Below the pieces are notes generated by a model, which did no database searches, had not been told where the DNA came from, and was given only the letters and a program-made list of their open reading frames with translations. Position numbers and translations under genes: made by a program. This document shows positions 1 to 7,145 of a stretch of 64,000 nt of DNA, in pieces. Numbering within the stretch: position 1 is the first letter of the stretch; each line of letters opens with the position of its first letter. Origin of the DNA: an uncultured Saprospiraceae bacterium (lineage in GTDB: Bacteria > Bacteroidota > Bacteroidia > Chitinophagales > Saprospiraceae); contig CALFWZ010000065.1 in NCBI GenBank assembly GCA_937928405.1, positions 1-64,000 of the forward strand, in the 5' to 3' direction.

Positions 1-48
1 TTAAATGGACCGGATAACGGTTGTATTGCCGAGTCCGCTTCTTTGGTC

Positions 49-78
49 TTGTCACAATTTTACGTATTTTGGTGACAA
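49..78. repeat. Inverted repeat upstream of gldC
   Basis: TTGTCAC at 49-55 and GTGACAA at 72-78 form a perfect 7-bp inverted repeat with a 16-bp spacer. It lies about 110 bp upstream of the gldC start in otherwise featureless AT-rich DNA. It could be an operator or the stem of a weak terminator of a gene left of the window, but no T-run follows it. The function is unknown. Confidence 0.3.
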
Positions 79-177
79 CCTATACTGGTCCAATACAAGC
101 AAAATGCAAGTAGCAATTTTTTAACCTAGTTTTGATTTTAAATTGAATTTCAACTCCTGATTCGCATTAAAAATAAG

Positions 178-185
178 TATTTTTG
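178..185 (+). promoter_or_regulatory. Bacteroidota -7 promoter element (TAnnTTTG) of gldC
   Basis: TATTTTTG matches the Bacteroidota -7 consensus TAnnTTTG. Only four bases (CAAA) separate it from the gldC ATG at 190, so transcription would begin at or next to the start codon and the mRNA would be leaderless or nearly so. The helicase gene at 48104 has the same spacing. No clear -33 TTG box was located, so the call rests on the -7 box and its position. Confidence 0.5.
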
Positions 186-189
186 CAAA

Positions 190-555
190 ATGGATAAAAA
201 AGTAAAAAAGACCTCCGATATCGAGGTTAAAGTAGGCCTAAACGAAGCCAATCTTCCCGTTAAAATCGAATGGCGAGCTACTGATAATCCAGATTTATCT
301 GAATTTCAGGAATGTAAGGCAATGATGTTGGGTTTCTTTGCCAAGGAATCCCTAGAAACCATGAAAATGGATCTTTGGACCACCGAGATGCAAATTAATG
401 AAATGGATCGCTTTATGTTTCAGTCTCTACGTGCGATGGCAGATACCTATTTTCGGGCTACCAAAAATTCTGAATTAGCAAGCGATATGCAAAAATTTGT
501 GCAGTATTTTGGCGAGCAGACGAAGATATTGGTTCGAGATGATGGGAAAGAGTAG
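190..555 (+). CDS. gldC: Gliding motility protein GldC
   Basis: A 121-residue cytoplasmic protein without signal peptide or membrane segment. It matches the GldC family in length and in landmark stretches: a KTSDIEVKVGLNEANLPVKI start, then ESLETMKMDLWTTEMQINEM, then a helix with MADTYFRAT. In Flavobacterium, GldC is an accessory gliding protein, often next to GldB. Its exact activity is unknown, and loss weakens rather than abolishes gliding. Here gldB is not visible, since only 189 bp precede the gene, and the downstream aldehyde dehydrogenase is convergent. GldC fits the many T9SS cargo genes in the window, because gliding and type 9 secretion share machinery. The ATG start is supported by the promoter box four bases upstream. 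Confidence 0.85.
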   Translation: MDKKVKKTSDIEVKVGLNEANLPVKIEWRATDNPDLSEFQECKAMMLGFFAKESLETMKMDLWTTEMQINEMDRFMFQSLRAMADTYFRATKNSELASDMQKFVQYFGEQTKILVRDDGKE

Positions 556-626
556 TACGGTGAAATTTAGATTTTAGCAAGAAAATTAATGTTGATAAAC
601 ACCGAAGTAGAAACACTTTTTCTTAG

Positions 627-2072
627 TTAGTATTTTATACAAACATTCTTCATCTCTGTAAAAAACCGCAATGCTTCCCAGCCTCCTTCTCGACCGACCC
701 CAGAAGATTTTACACCACCAAAAGGAGTTCGTAAATCCCGCATCATCCAAGTGTTGATCCAGACGATACCAGCTTCCACCTTCTTGGCCATGCGATGGGC
801 TCGAGATATATCCTGTGTCCATATGGTGGTGGACAATCCATATGGAATATCATTTGCATAGCCAAGCACCTCCGCTTCCGTATCAAACGGCATAATAGTA
901 ACGACTGGACCAAAAATTTCTTCTTGATTTGTTCGACAATCGGCAGGTAGCCCTTCAATGATGGTGGGTGCTACGTAATAGCCTTTTTCAAAAGGGGGAG
1001 GTAAAATTATTCTTTGACCACCACATAAAAATTGACCTCCTTCTGAAATAGCAATTTCTAAGTAACTTAATATTTTATTTAAATGTTGCTTGCTGACTAC
1101 TGCACCAGTAGTCGTTTCTTTTTCAAGCGGTGGACCTACTTTTAGTTGTTTTGTTTTTTCAACAAAATCTTTCTTAAACCTTTCGTAAATTGGACGTTCC
1201 ACCATAATTCGAGAACCACAAAGGCAAATCTGCCCCTGATTGGCAAAGGAGGATCGCAGGGTAGTGTCGAGCATTTGATCATAGTCACAGTCGGCAAAAA
1301 TAATGTTTGGATTTTTACCGCCCATCTCCAAAGAAAGTTTTTTAAACAAGGGAGCAGCTAGACTCGCAATTTTTCCACCAACTACGGTACTTCCAGTAAA
1401 TGAAATAGCTTTGATTTGTGGATGGGTGCTGATGGCATTTCCAATTCCTGCTCCTGTCCCGTGGATGATATTGAGAACGCCAGGAGGAAAACCGGCCTCT
1501 ACGGATAGTTCAGCTAATCGAAAAGCAGTCATTGGCGTGACTTCAGATGGTTTTGCGATCACGGTATTTCCAGCAGCTAGGGCAGGGGCAATCTTCCATG
1601 TGAAAAGATATAATGGTAAATTCCAGGGGGCGATACAAGCGACCACCCCGAGTGGTTGGCGAAGCGTGTAATTGATGGCATCTGGTTGATTCATGGAATG
1701 GGCATCACCAGAAAACTGCGTGATGGCATTGGCAAAAAAGCGAAAATTACTGGCGGCTCTTGGTATGTCTACGACTTTGGCTAGAGAAAGTGGTTTGCCA
1801 TTATCGACGGATTCCATTTTGGCTAGTGCTTCGTGCTCTCGATCAATGAGATCAGCTAATTTTACCAGAAGATCATGGCGATGTCTAGGCGTCGTTTCTG
1901 ACCATGCTGGAAAGGCGGCTCGAGCGGCTGCCACGGCTGCATTTAGATCTTTTTCGTTGGAATCTGGTACCTCTGCGTAGGGAACACCCTTTGATGGATC
2001 GAAAACCGGAAGATATTTATTGGTGGCAGGTGCTTTAAATTGATTATTTATTTGGTTGAGAATTTTTTGCAT
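627..2072 (-). CDS. Aldehyde dehydrogenase, probably 2-aminomuconic/hydroxymuconic semialdehyde dehydrogenase type
   Basis: A 481-residue NAD(P)-dependent aldehyde dehydrogenase of normal family length with an intact catalytic set: Asn151 (APWN), Lys174 (AKPSE), Glu249 (LEMGG) and nucleophile Cys283 (GQICLCGS). The C-terminal stretch with WINTWMMRDLRTPFGG and the FFTEMKNVCIKY ending resemble ALDH8A1 and the bacterial 2-aminomuconic or 2-hydroxymuconic semialdehyde dehydrogenases. These oxidise the ring-cleavage semialdehyde to aminomuconate or oxalocrotonate. Tryptophan 2,3-dioxygenase lies on the same strand about 4 kb away, which favours a role in kynurenine catabolism. No other gene of that pathway is present, so the exact substrate is inferred. 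A family 1 inverted-repeat element ends 27 bp upstream of the ATG. Confidence 0.8.
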   Translation of the reverse strand: MQKILNQINNQFKAPATNKYLPVFDPSKGVPYAEVPDSNEKDLNAAVAAARAAFPAWSETTPRHRHDLLVKLADLIDREHEALAKMESVDNGKPLSLAKVVDIPRAASNFRFFANAITQFSGDAHSMNQPDAINYTLRQPLGVVACIAPWNLPLYLFTWKIAPALAAGNTVIAKPSEVTPMTAFRLAELSVEAGFPPGVLNIIHGTGAGIGNAISTHPQIKAISFTGSTVVGGKIASLAAPLFKKLSLEMGGKNPNIIFADCDYDQMLDTTLRSSFANQGQICLCGSRIMVERPIYERFKKDFVEKTKQLKVGPPLEKETTTGAVVSKQHLNKILSYLEIAISEGGQFLCGGQRIILPPPFEKGYYVAPTIIEGLPADCRTNQEEIFGPVVTIMPFDTEAEVLGYANDIPYGLSTTIWTQDISRAHRMAKKVEAGIVWINTWMMRDLRTPFGGVKSSGVGREGGWEALRFFTEMKNVCIKY

Positions 2073-2099
2073 TCGAATCTACTTGCGTTGTTACTTCAA

Positions 2100-2284
2100 T
2101 GAAGTTGTTTAATAATTTCAAAAGAAGCCGAGAACTAGAGAAAATTATTCAAATTAAGCCTCTTTTCTGAAAGCATAGCCGCGCTATGGTTGAAGAAAAA
2201 GGTGCTTGTCCCGAACTTGATTCGGGGATAAGTTGGAGAATTTTATCAGTTCGTAGGCAATTTCGGAGTTTTTAAACAACTTCA
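2100..2284. mobile_element. MITE-like inverted-repeat element, family 1, copy A
   Basis: Terminal inverted repeats TGAAGTTGTTTAA (2100-2112) and TTAAACAACTTCA (ending 2284) bound a 185-bp non-coding element. The interior continues as an imperfect palindrome: AGAAAATTATTC on the left mirrors GAGAATTTTATC on the right. It also has a perfect central hairpin CATAGC-CGC-GCTATG (2174-2188) and a second hairpin CCCGAA/TTCGGG (2210-2226). The ends, central hairpin and flanking arms recur at 19663-19853. It encodes no protein and I saw no clear target-site duplication. It lies directly upstream of the aldehyde dehydrogenase start and could carry promoter or RNA-structural signals. It could also be a non-mobile dispersed palindromic repeat. 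Confidence 0.7.
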
Positions 2285-2792
2285 ATATTTGAGAATCATG
2301 GGTCAGTTTTAATAAGACCATTTTATTGGTCGAATATACGGAATTTATTTTGAATCCTATGCTAGAAAATTATTCTTCGATTGGTCGTGATTAGGCGGCC
2401 AAGCCCCATTTTTTTACCATAAATTTTACCTTTTAAATAATAGATATGTTCCTAATCTTCCATCTAATTGAAATAAAAAGAACACCGATCTCTGCTAAAT
2501 AGTTCATACCACTTTTACGCTACGGTGGCCAAGATTTTCTAACCAAGATTCACCTCTAATATATTGCTACGGACTATTAATTTCAGATAAGATTTTCTCT
2601 CTGGTAACAAGATTCTATCAATAGAACCTTTTCAATAAAATAAGGTGTATTTATTTAACACAAATGAATTTTTTATATGAAATGTTTTGTTAATTGATTT
2701 TAATAAAAATATATTGATTGTTAAACCATTTTTAGAAATGTCTGTTTACTGTCATAATTAAACATATTTTTTAATCAGTAAATTTTTGACTT
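2285..2792. other. Intergenic region with conserved S74 upstream block
   Basis: No gene is seen in these 508 bp of AT-rich DNA. A small inverted repeat, GACCA/TGGTC, occurs at 2316-2331. The block at about 2712-2756 starts ATTGATTGTTAAAC and contains TGTTTACTGTCA. It is conserved at 4467-4507 upstream of the second S74 gene, so it probably holds the promoter of these paired genes. I could not place a -33/-7 promoter pair with certainty. Confidence 0.4.
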
Positions 2793-3911
2793 ATGAAAAA
2801 TTTAACACACAAAATGCTAGGAATAGCAGCCCTCTTATTCTTTTCTCTGAGTGCTTTTTCCCAAACTCAAAGCTTCCAATCAAATAGTAGGGGTATCCAT
2901 CCTCCCGGAACCTCTTTTAATCCACTTGGAAAGTTTGCTGCCCTTGGAGAATCTGGTGGAGCCCCTGGTGGGACGATTGATGGATGTGATCTTTATGGTT
3001 TTCGGGCCCAGACTTCGATAGGTAGAAATGTTAATTTAGGAATGCGTGCTAATGGTCGACAAAGTACTCCAACCCTTCTTTGGGGAGACAGAGGAGTTCG
3101 TTTAGAATTTGTTGCTAAAGGTTTTGATGATAATACTAGCTGTGGTGACAGAATTGCATATATGGTAGATAATAATTTTAATGATTTCAAGTTTTTTGTT
3201 TTCGGTTCTTCTTTAGCAACCGGTGGATCTTGGCAAGTATCTGACCAACGTCTAAAGAGTGAGGTTCGTGAAATAGGAGGAGCATTAGATATAGTTAAAA
3301 GCCTTCGAGGAGTGAAATATAGTTACCAAAATGAAGCCTACCCTCAATTAAGATTACCCCAAGATCAGCAGTATGGGTTTATAGCACAGGATGTTGAAAA
3401 AATATTACCTGAGGCAGTTCGTAACTCCGATGATGAATCATCAGGGGTAGAGTACAAAGTTATGCAGTATACTCAAATTATTCCGGTACTGACAGAAGCT
3501 ATCAAAGAACAACAAGTCATTATTGACGACCAAGAAGATCAGTTAATTGAGCAATACTTAATCATTGAGAATTTAGAAGCACGTCTGACTGCTTTGGAAA
3601 ATGGACAAGCTGGAAAAAGAGCTTCCATGAGCAAAGAAGTTAAAGCAGCTGAAGGAATTAGTCTTCGTCAAAATTTTCCAAATCCGTTTAATGGTGAAAC
3701 GGTCATTGAATATTCTATTCCTGTGGATATGAATGCTGCGGCTTTGAGAGTCTATGACTTGACTGGCAAGCAGCAGTTGAATACCATTGAGTTAGCGCCA
3801 GGTAGTGGAGAAGTTACGTTGAAATCGGCAGCATTGACTCCTGGTGTTTATGTTTATACTATTGAAAATAATGATCAGACACTTGCACGTCAGAAGATGA
3901 TTGTAAAATAA
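2793..3911 (+). CDS. Secreted S74 intramolecular-chaperone protein with T9SS type A sorting domain (copy 1)
   Basis: 372 residues. A signal peptide covers residues 1-23 (cleavage near AFSQ). An N-terminal region of about 125 residues, rich in Gly and aromatics, begins with FNPLGKFAALGESGGAPGG. A peptidase S74/endosialidase-type chaperone domain starts at Ser150 in SDQRLKSEV and includes YGFIAQDVEKILPEAV. A coiled coil follows (about 225-265, EAIKEQQVIIDDQED), then a type A T9SS sorting domain (about 290-372) with LRQNFPNPFNGETVIEY and a terminal RQKMIVK. S74 domains trimerise phage tail spikes and then self-cleave at the Ser. Here the protein should be exported to the cell surface or medium. 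The gene at 4547 is its paralogue, made by a local duplication. Confidence 0.8.
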   Translation: MKNLTHKMLGIAALLFFSLSAFSQTQSFQSNSRGIHPPGTSFNPLGKFAALGESGGAPGGTIDGCDLYGFRAQTSIGRNVNLGMRANGRQSTPTLLWGDRGVRLEFVAKGFDDNTSCGDRIAYMVDNNFNDFKFFVFGSSLATGGSWQVSDQRLKSEVREIGGALDIVKSLRGVKYSYQNEAYPQLRLPQDQQYGFIAQDVEKILPEAVRNSDDESSGVEYKVMQYTQIIPVLTEAIKEQQVIIDDQEDQLIEQYLIIENLEARLTALENGQAGKRASMSKEVKAAEGISLRQNFPNPFNGETVIEYSIPVDMNAAALRVYDLTGKQQLNTIELAPGSGEVTLKSAALTPGVYVYTIENNDQTLARQKMIVK

Positions 3912-3960
3912 TAAATTTTAGCTTTATTTTATATTAGTTTTTTCTTCTATAAAAAATAGA

Positions 3961-3993
3961 AGTCCTGCAGTTACGCTGTAGGGCTTTTTTTTT
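3961..3993 (+). terminator. Rho-independent terminator after S74 copy 1
   Basis: AGTCCTGCAG (3961-3970) pairs with CTGTAGGGCT (3976-3985) around a TTACG loop and runs into nine Ts (3985-3993). It sits 50 bp after the stop codon. The homologous terminator of copy 2 is interrupted by an inserted element at 5752, so this copy shows the ancestral arrangement. Confidence 0.85.
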
Positions 3994-4028
3994 AACTCAA
4001 AATAGGGTTCTTAACCAATTAACAAAGT

Positions 4029-4168
4029 TTACTCTTGTGCTTCGTACCAAAAGCCTAGGCTTCGTTTCACAGCATCACTTAATGTAGGTAGTTCTGATCT
4101 TGGAATTAATAAAGTCTAAATATTTTGAAGATCATCAAAAATAGGATGTTTGACGGCTGTAGCATTTT
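4029..4168 (-). pseudogene. kynA: 3' remnant of tryptophan 2,3-dioxygenase (kynA)
   Basis: Read on the minus strand, this stretch encodes a diverged copy of the last 45 or so residues of the intact dioxygenase at 5976-7079. It has NATAVKHPIFDDLQNI, an in-frame TAG where the intact gene has Ser339, then TLLIPRSELPTLSDAVKRSL and a YEAQE end followed by the stop at 4029-4031. The intact gene ends YESQD. Homology stops abruptly at about 4168, corresponding to about 6112 in the intact gene. There is no start or catalytic core, so it is non-functional. It follows S74 copy 1 exactly as intact kynA follows copy 2, marking a tandem duplication whose breakpoint lies inside kynA. Confidence 0.93.
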
Positions 4169-4546
4169 ATTTATCTAATACTCCTTACGCTCGAAAATAC
4201 ATAATGTTTTTTGAATTCTACCTAAGAAAAATCGATGGTGATACGGTAGTTAGATAGGCTGGTTTCAGGATTGTAATAATTTCTAGATCAATATGTTTTT
4301 TTTATAATAAGATTGCTATTAAAAATTGTGTGAGATATTGTTAAGAATTTGTCTGTTTTTTCAGTAATAGATTTATTTTTTACGTTTTTTATTTTAGTAA
4401 AATGATTTTTTTAAACTCAGGATTGTCGTTTTTAAAAATTTAAAAAAATAAATTTAAATTAAATAGATTGATTGTTAAACTTTTTTTTAGAAGTCATGTT
4501 TCCTGACACAACAAATCACATTTCTTAACCTTTAAATTTTTTTCAA
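4169..4546. other. Intergenic region; S74 copy 2 upstream block
   Basis: No coding sequence is seen. Bases 4169-4440 match neither kynA nor any other part of the window that I recognised. Bases 4467-4507 (starting ATTGATTGTTAAAC, ending near TTTCCTGACA) match the block at 2712-2756 upstream of copy 1. This is the probable promoter region and the left limit of the duplicated unit. Confidence 0.4.
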
Positions 4547-5713
4547 ATGAAAATTTTAACACACAAAATTTTGGTAATAGCAGTATTGCTGTTTTTTTCT
4601 TTGAGTGCTTCTGCTCAGATTTTTAACTCAAATAATCGAGGTATTAGTCCTCCTGGTAGCCCTTTTAATCCACTTGGAAAATTTACAGCCCTTGGAGAAT
4701 CAGGTGGCGCTCCTGGTCCAACCGCTGATGGATGTGATCTTTATGGATTTCGTGCCCAGACTGCAATAGGCCAGGCGGTTAGTTTAGGAATTCGAGCACA
4801 GAATATTAATATTTTCGGAACAGTTCTTCGTCTACGAATTCCCACTCTTCAATGGGGAGATAGAAACACATTACAACTTGTTGCAAAAGAGAGTAATGGC
4901 ACGTTTAATGCTGGTTGTGGAAATCTAGTTGGTTATTTTAATGGAAATCCTGGTTCTAGTACTAAGTTTGTTATATTTGGTTCAGCTGTTGCTTCTGGAG
5001 GAAATTGGCAGGCATCCGATCGACGTTTGAAGCGTGAAGTACGTGAAATTGGCGATGCTTTGAAAATAGTACAGAATCTTAGAGGTGTGAAATATAGCTA
5101 TCAAAGTGATGCGTATCCAACCTTAGGTTTATCAGATAAGCAGGAGTATGGGTTTATTGCTCAAGAAGTGGAAGAGGTGATGCCAGAAGCAGTTCGTGAT
5201 GCGGAAATAAATGAGTCACAAGATGTGGAATTCAAAGTGATGCAGTATACCCAAATTATCCCAGTATTGACTGAAGCCATTAAAGAGCAACAAGTGATCA
5301 TTGATGATCAAGAAGATCGTCTAATTGAGCAATATGAGATAAATGCGAATTACGAAAAATTGATCGCCAATCTTGAAGCGCGTCTTAGTGCTTTAGAAGA
5401 AAATGCTCAAGGCGGTAAAAGAGCTTCTATCAATCGAGCAGTAAAAACAGCTGAAGGAATTAGCCTTCGTCAAAATTTCCCTAATCCATTCAATGGTGAA
5501 ACGGTAGTGGAATACACTATCCCTGTCGATATGAAGGCAGCTTCTTTGACAGTCTATGACTTAACTGGTAAGCAGCAGTTGAATAGTATTGAGTTGGCAC
5601 CCGGTAGCGGAGAAATTACTTTAAACGCCGAGTCCTTAGCTCCAGGAGTTTATTTTTATACGATTGAGCAATATAATCAGACACTTGCTCGTCAGAAGAT
5701 GATCGTGAAATAG
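4547..5713 (+). CDS. Secreted S74 intramolecular-chaperone protein with T9SS type A sorting domain (copy 2)
   Basis: 388 residues with the same order of parts as the gene at 2793. A signal peptide (1-24, ASAQ) precedes an N-terminal domain starting FNPLGKFTALGESGGAPG. The S74 domain has Ser157 in ASDRRLKREVREIG and an IAQEVEEVMPEAV stretch. A coiled coil and a type A T9SS sorting domain ending ARQKMIVK complete it. The S74, coiled-coil and sorting regions are close to copy 1. The middle of the N-terminal domain (about residues 80-140) has diverged most and carries insertions, as expected if that part faces the outside and changes its ligand. It lies directly upstream of, and convergent with, kynA. 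Confidence 0.8.
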   Translation: MKILTHKILVIAVLLFFSLSASAQIFNSNNRGISPPGSPFNPLGKFTALGESGGAPGPTADGCDLYGFRAQTAIGQAVSLGIRAQNINIFGTVLRLRIPTLQWGDRNTLQLVAKESNGTFNAGCGNLVGYFNGNPGSSTKFVIFGSAVASGGNWQASDRRLKREVREIGDALKIVQNLRGVKYSYQSDAYPTLGLSDKQEYGFIAQEVEEVMPEAVRDAEINESQDVEFKVMQYTQIIPVLTEAIKEQQVIIDDQEDRLIEQYEINANYEKLIANLEARLSALEENAQGGKRASINRAVKTAEGISLRQNFPNPFNGETVVEYTIPVDMKAASLTVYDLTGKQQLNSIELAPGSGEITLNAESLAPGVYFYTIEQYNQTLARQKMIVK

Positions 5714-5751
5714 TTTGTCTTTTTTATAAATTTAGAAATGGAAGTCCTCAG

Positions 5752-5910
5752 TACACTGTGTATTAAGTTGCTTTATTTTTTGAGTAGATTATTTTGGGGG
5801 AGTACGAGTCTAATATTTTTGAAAATAGCCGTAGCTATTTGATGAAATTTAGACGAAGTAATCGCCAAAAAGAAGCATTCTAAAATTTAAATGAATTTAT
5901 TACACAGTGT
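5752..5910. mobile_element. MITE-like inverted-repeat element, family 2, copy A
   Basis: A 159-bp non-coding element with ends TACACTGTGT and ACACAGTGT, and an imperfect palindrome along its whole length. The centre has the hairpin AATAGC-CGTA-GCTATT. It is flanked by direct repeats CCTCAG (5746-5751 and 5911-5916), the target-site duplication. It differs from the copy at 34161-34320 at only about two positions. It is inserted in the left arm of the S74 copy 2 terminator. The homologous terminator of copy 1 (3961-3993) lacks any insert. No transposase is visible, so mobilisation in trans is inferred. Confidence 0.85.
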
Positions 5911-5936
5911 CCTCAGCTTTTCTGAGGGCTTTTTTT
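5909..5936 (+). terminator. Rebuilt terminator after S74 copy 2
   Basis: GTCCTCAG (5909-5916) pairs with CTGAGGGC (5922-5929) around CTTTT and is followed by seven Ts (5930-5936). The first two bases, GT, come from the end of the inserted family 2 element, and CCTCAG is the target duplication. The original left arm is left stranded at 5744-5751. It may also act on kynA transcription coming from the right. Confidence 0.8.
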
Positions 5937-5975
5937 ACGTATATTTTAATGCATTTGGTAAACAGAAATATAAGC

Positions 5976-7079
5976 TTAGTCTTGTGATTCATACCAAAAT
6001 CCTAGACTTCGTTTAACGGCATCACTTAAAGGTGGTAGTTCAGATCTTGGAATTAATAACGTTGAAATGTTATGAAGGTCATTGAAAATAGGATGTTTGA
6101 CAGCGGTAGCATTTAAATACTCATGTCCTGAAGATCCACCCGTTCCAACCTTTCTTCCCAACATTCTCAATACCATTTGGGCATGTCGATAACGCCATTC
6201 TGTCAACAGTCCATCTACATCCATCAAAGAAATCAAAAAGCGATAAGGTAATTGTAAGATCGGTTCCTCGTTGTATAAACTCACGAAAAGCGCTGCTAGG
6301 GTAGCATCATAACTAAGTCGCTGCTTACCTTCCTTTACCAAAGTTTGATGTACTTCTTTATCCAAAATACTCTTAAAATAAGTATCGGTGTTTCCCATCA
6401 TTCGCAATCGCATTTCTTTATCTTTTTTACTAAGATAATCAGAAGCTCGAATTGCGTCAGCTTCCTTGTTGACCATCTGTTCAACTGCACCACGGTATTT
6501 TTCTAAAAAATTCCATTTTCCTAATTCTAAAAATGGGGTTCTTTCTAACCATTTTTCGACCGCCTCAAATAAACTATTTCCGTCCTCAATTGCCTGAAGT
6601 TCTGCTTGTTGCTTTTTGGAGAAAAAGGCTGCATAATGATGACCAGCATAAGTCATCCTTTGTGCAGTTTCGAGTCCCATTAAGTTTTCAATTTTTCTGA
6701 ATTGAAAACTTTGAAATCCAGAAGCGGGGAAAAGATATTTTCTAAAATCAAGAAATTCAAGTGGGGTCATGGATTCCATAATTGGAATCTGTTCGAGGAG
6801 CAACTTAAATATTTTTCCAACTCTATTCAGTCTTGCTACCGCCGTACCAAGGCTGCGTTCGTTGACGATATTTCTATCAAACATATCAACGATAGAGCCT
6901 AATTCGTGGATGGCTTGTTTAAACCAAAGTTCATAGGCTTGATGCGTAATGATAAAGAGCATCTCGTCGTGGGCAGGTTCTTCTTGTACCTCCGCACTTC
7001 GCAAATTTTGAGCTTCAAGAATTTTGTCTAATCCTAAATATGACTCGTAGTGAATGGTTGTATATTTCTGTTTTTTCAT
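5976..7079 (-). CDS. kynA: Tryptophan 2,3-dioxygenase
   Basis: A 367-residue haem enzyme that opens the indole ring of L-tryptophan to N-formylkynurenine, the first step of the kynurenine pathway. Family landmarks are intact: HDEMLFIITHQAYELWFKQ with the distal His46, SGFQSFQFRKIE with the substrate-binding Arg128, EWRYRHAQMVLRMLG with the axial haem ligand His299, and the substrate loop VGTGGSSGHEYL. It is somewhat longer than the short bacterial forms. It is cytoplasmic. An 8-bp inverted repeat lies just upstream (7118-7140). The semialdehyde dehydrogenase at 627-2072 may act later in the same pathway, but kynureninase, formamidase and the 3-hydroxyanthranilate enzymes are not in the window. 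Confidence 0.95.
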   Translation of the reverse strand: MKKQKYTTIHYESYLGLDKILEAQNLRSAEVQEEPAHDEMLFIITHQAYELWFKQAIHELGSIVDMFDRNIVNERSLGTAVARLNRVGKIFKLLLEQIPIMESMTPLEFLDFRKYLFPASGFQSFQFRKIENLMGLETAQRMTYAGHHYAAFFSKKQQAELQAIEDGNSLFEAVEKWLERTPFLELGKWNFLEKYRGAVEQMVNKEADAIRASDYLSKKDKEMRLRMMGNTDTYFKSILDKEVHQTLVKEGKQRLSYDATLAALFVSLYNEEPILQLPYRFLISLMDVDGLLTEWRYRHAQMVLRMLGRKVGTGGSSGHEYLNATAVKHPIFNDLHNISTLLIPRSELPPLSDAVKRSLGFWYESQD

Positions 7080-7117
7080 AATATCTTTTCAAATAAAATT
7101 TTCCCGACAATTAGCTG

Positions 7118-7140
7118 TTTGAGTAAAATTTGTACTCAAA
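7118..7140. promoter_or_regulatory. Perfect inverted repeat between kynA and the AAA+ gene
   Basis: TTTGAGTA (7118-7125) and TACTCAAA (7133-7140) are perfect 8-bp inverted repeats with a 7-bp spacer. They sit 38 bp upstream of the kynA start and just after the stop of the AAA+ gene, both on the minus strand. No T-run follows in that direction, so an operator for kynA is more likely than a terminator. The regulator is unknown. Confidence 0.4.
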
Positions 7141-7145
7141 TACAT

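Noticed and set aside
1-75. Open frame on the plus strand ending at 75, possibly the 3' end of an upstream gene
   Set aside because: Only 24 codons are in the window, with no recognisable motif and no resemblance to the GldB C-terminus. It cannot be told from chance.
1146-1980. Plus-strand open frames over the aldehyde dehydrogenase gene, and similar frames antisense to other genes
   Set aside because: They are shadows of conserved minus-strand coding sequence, with no start context or family motifs.
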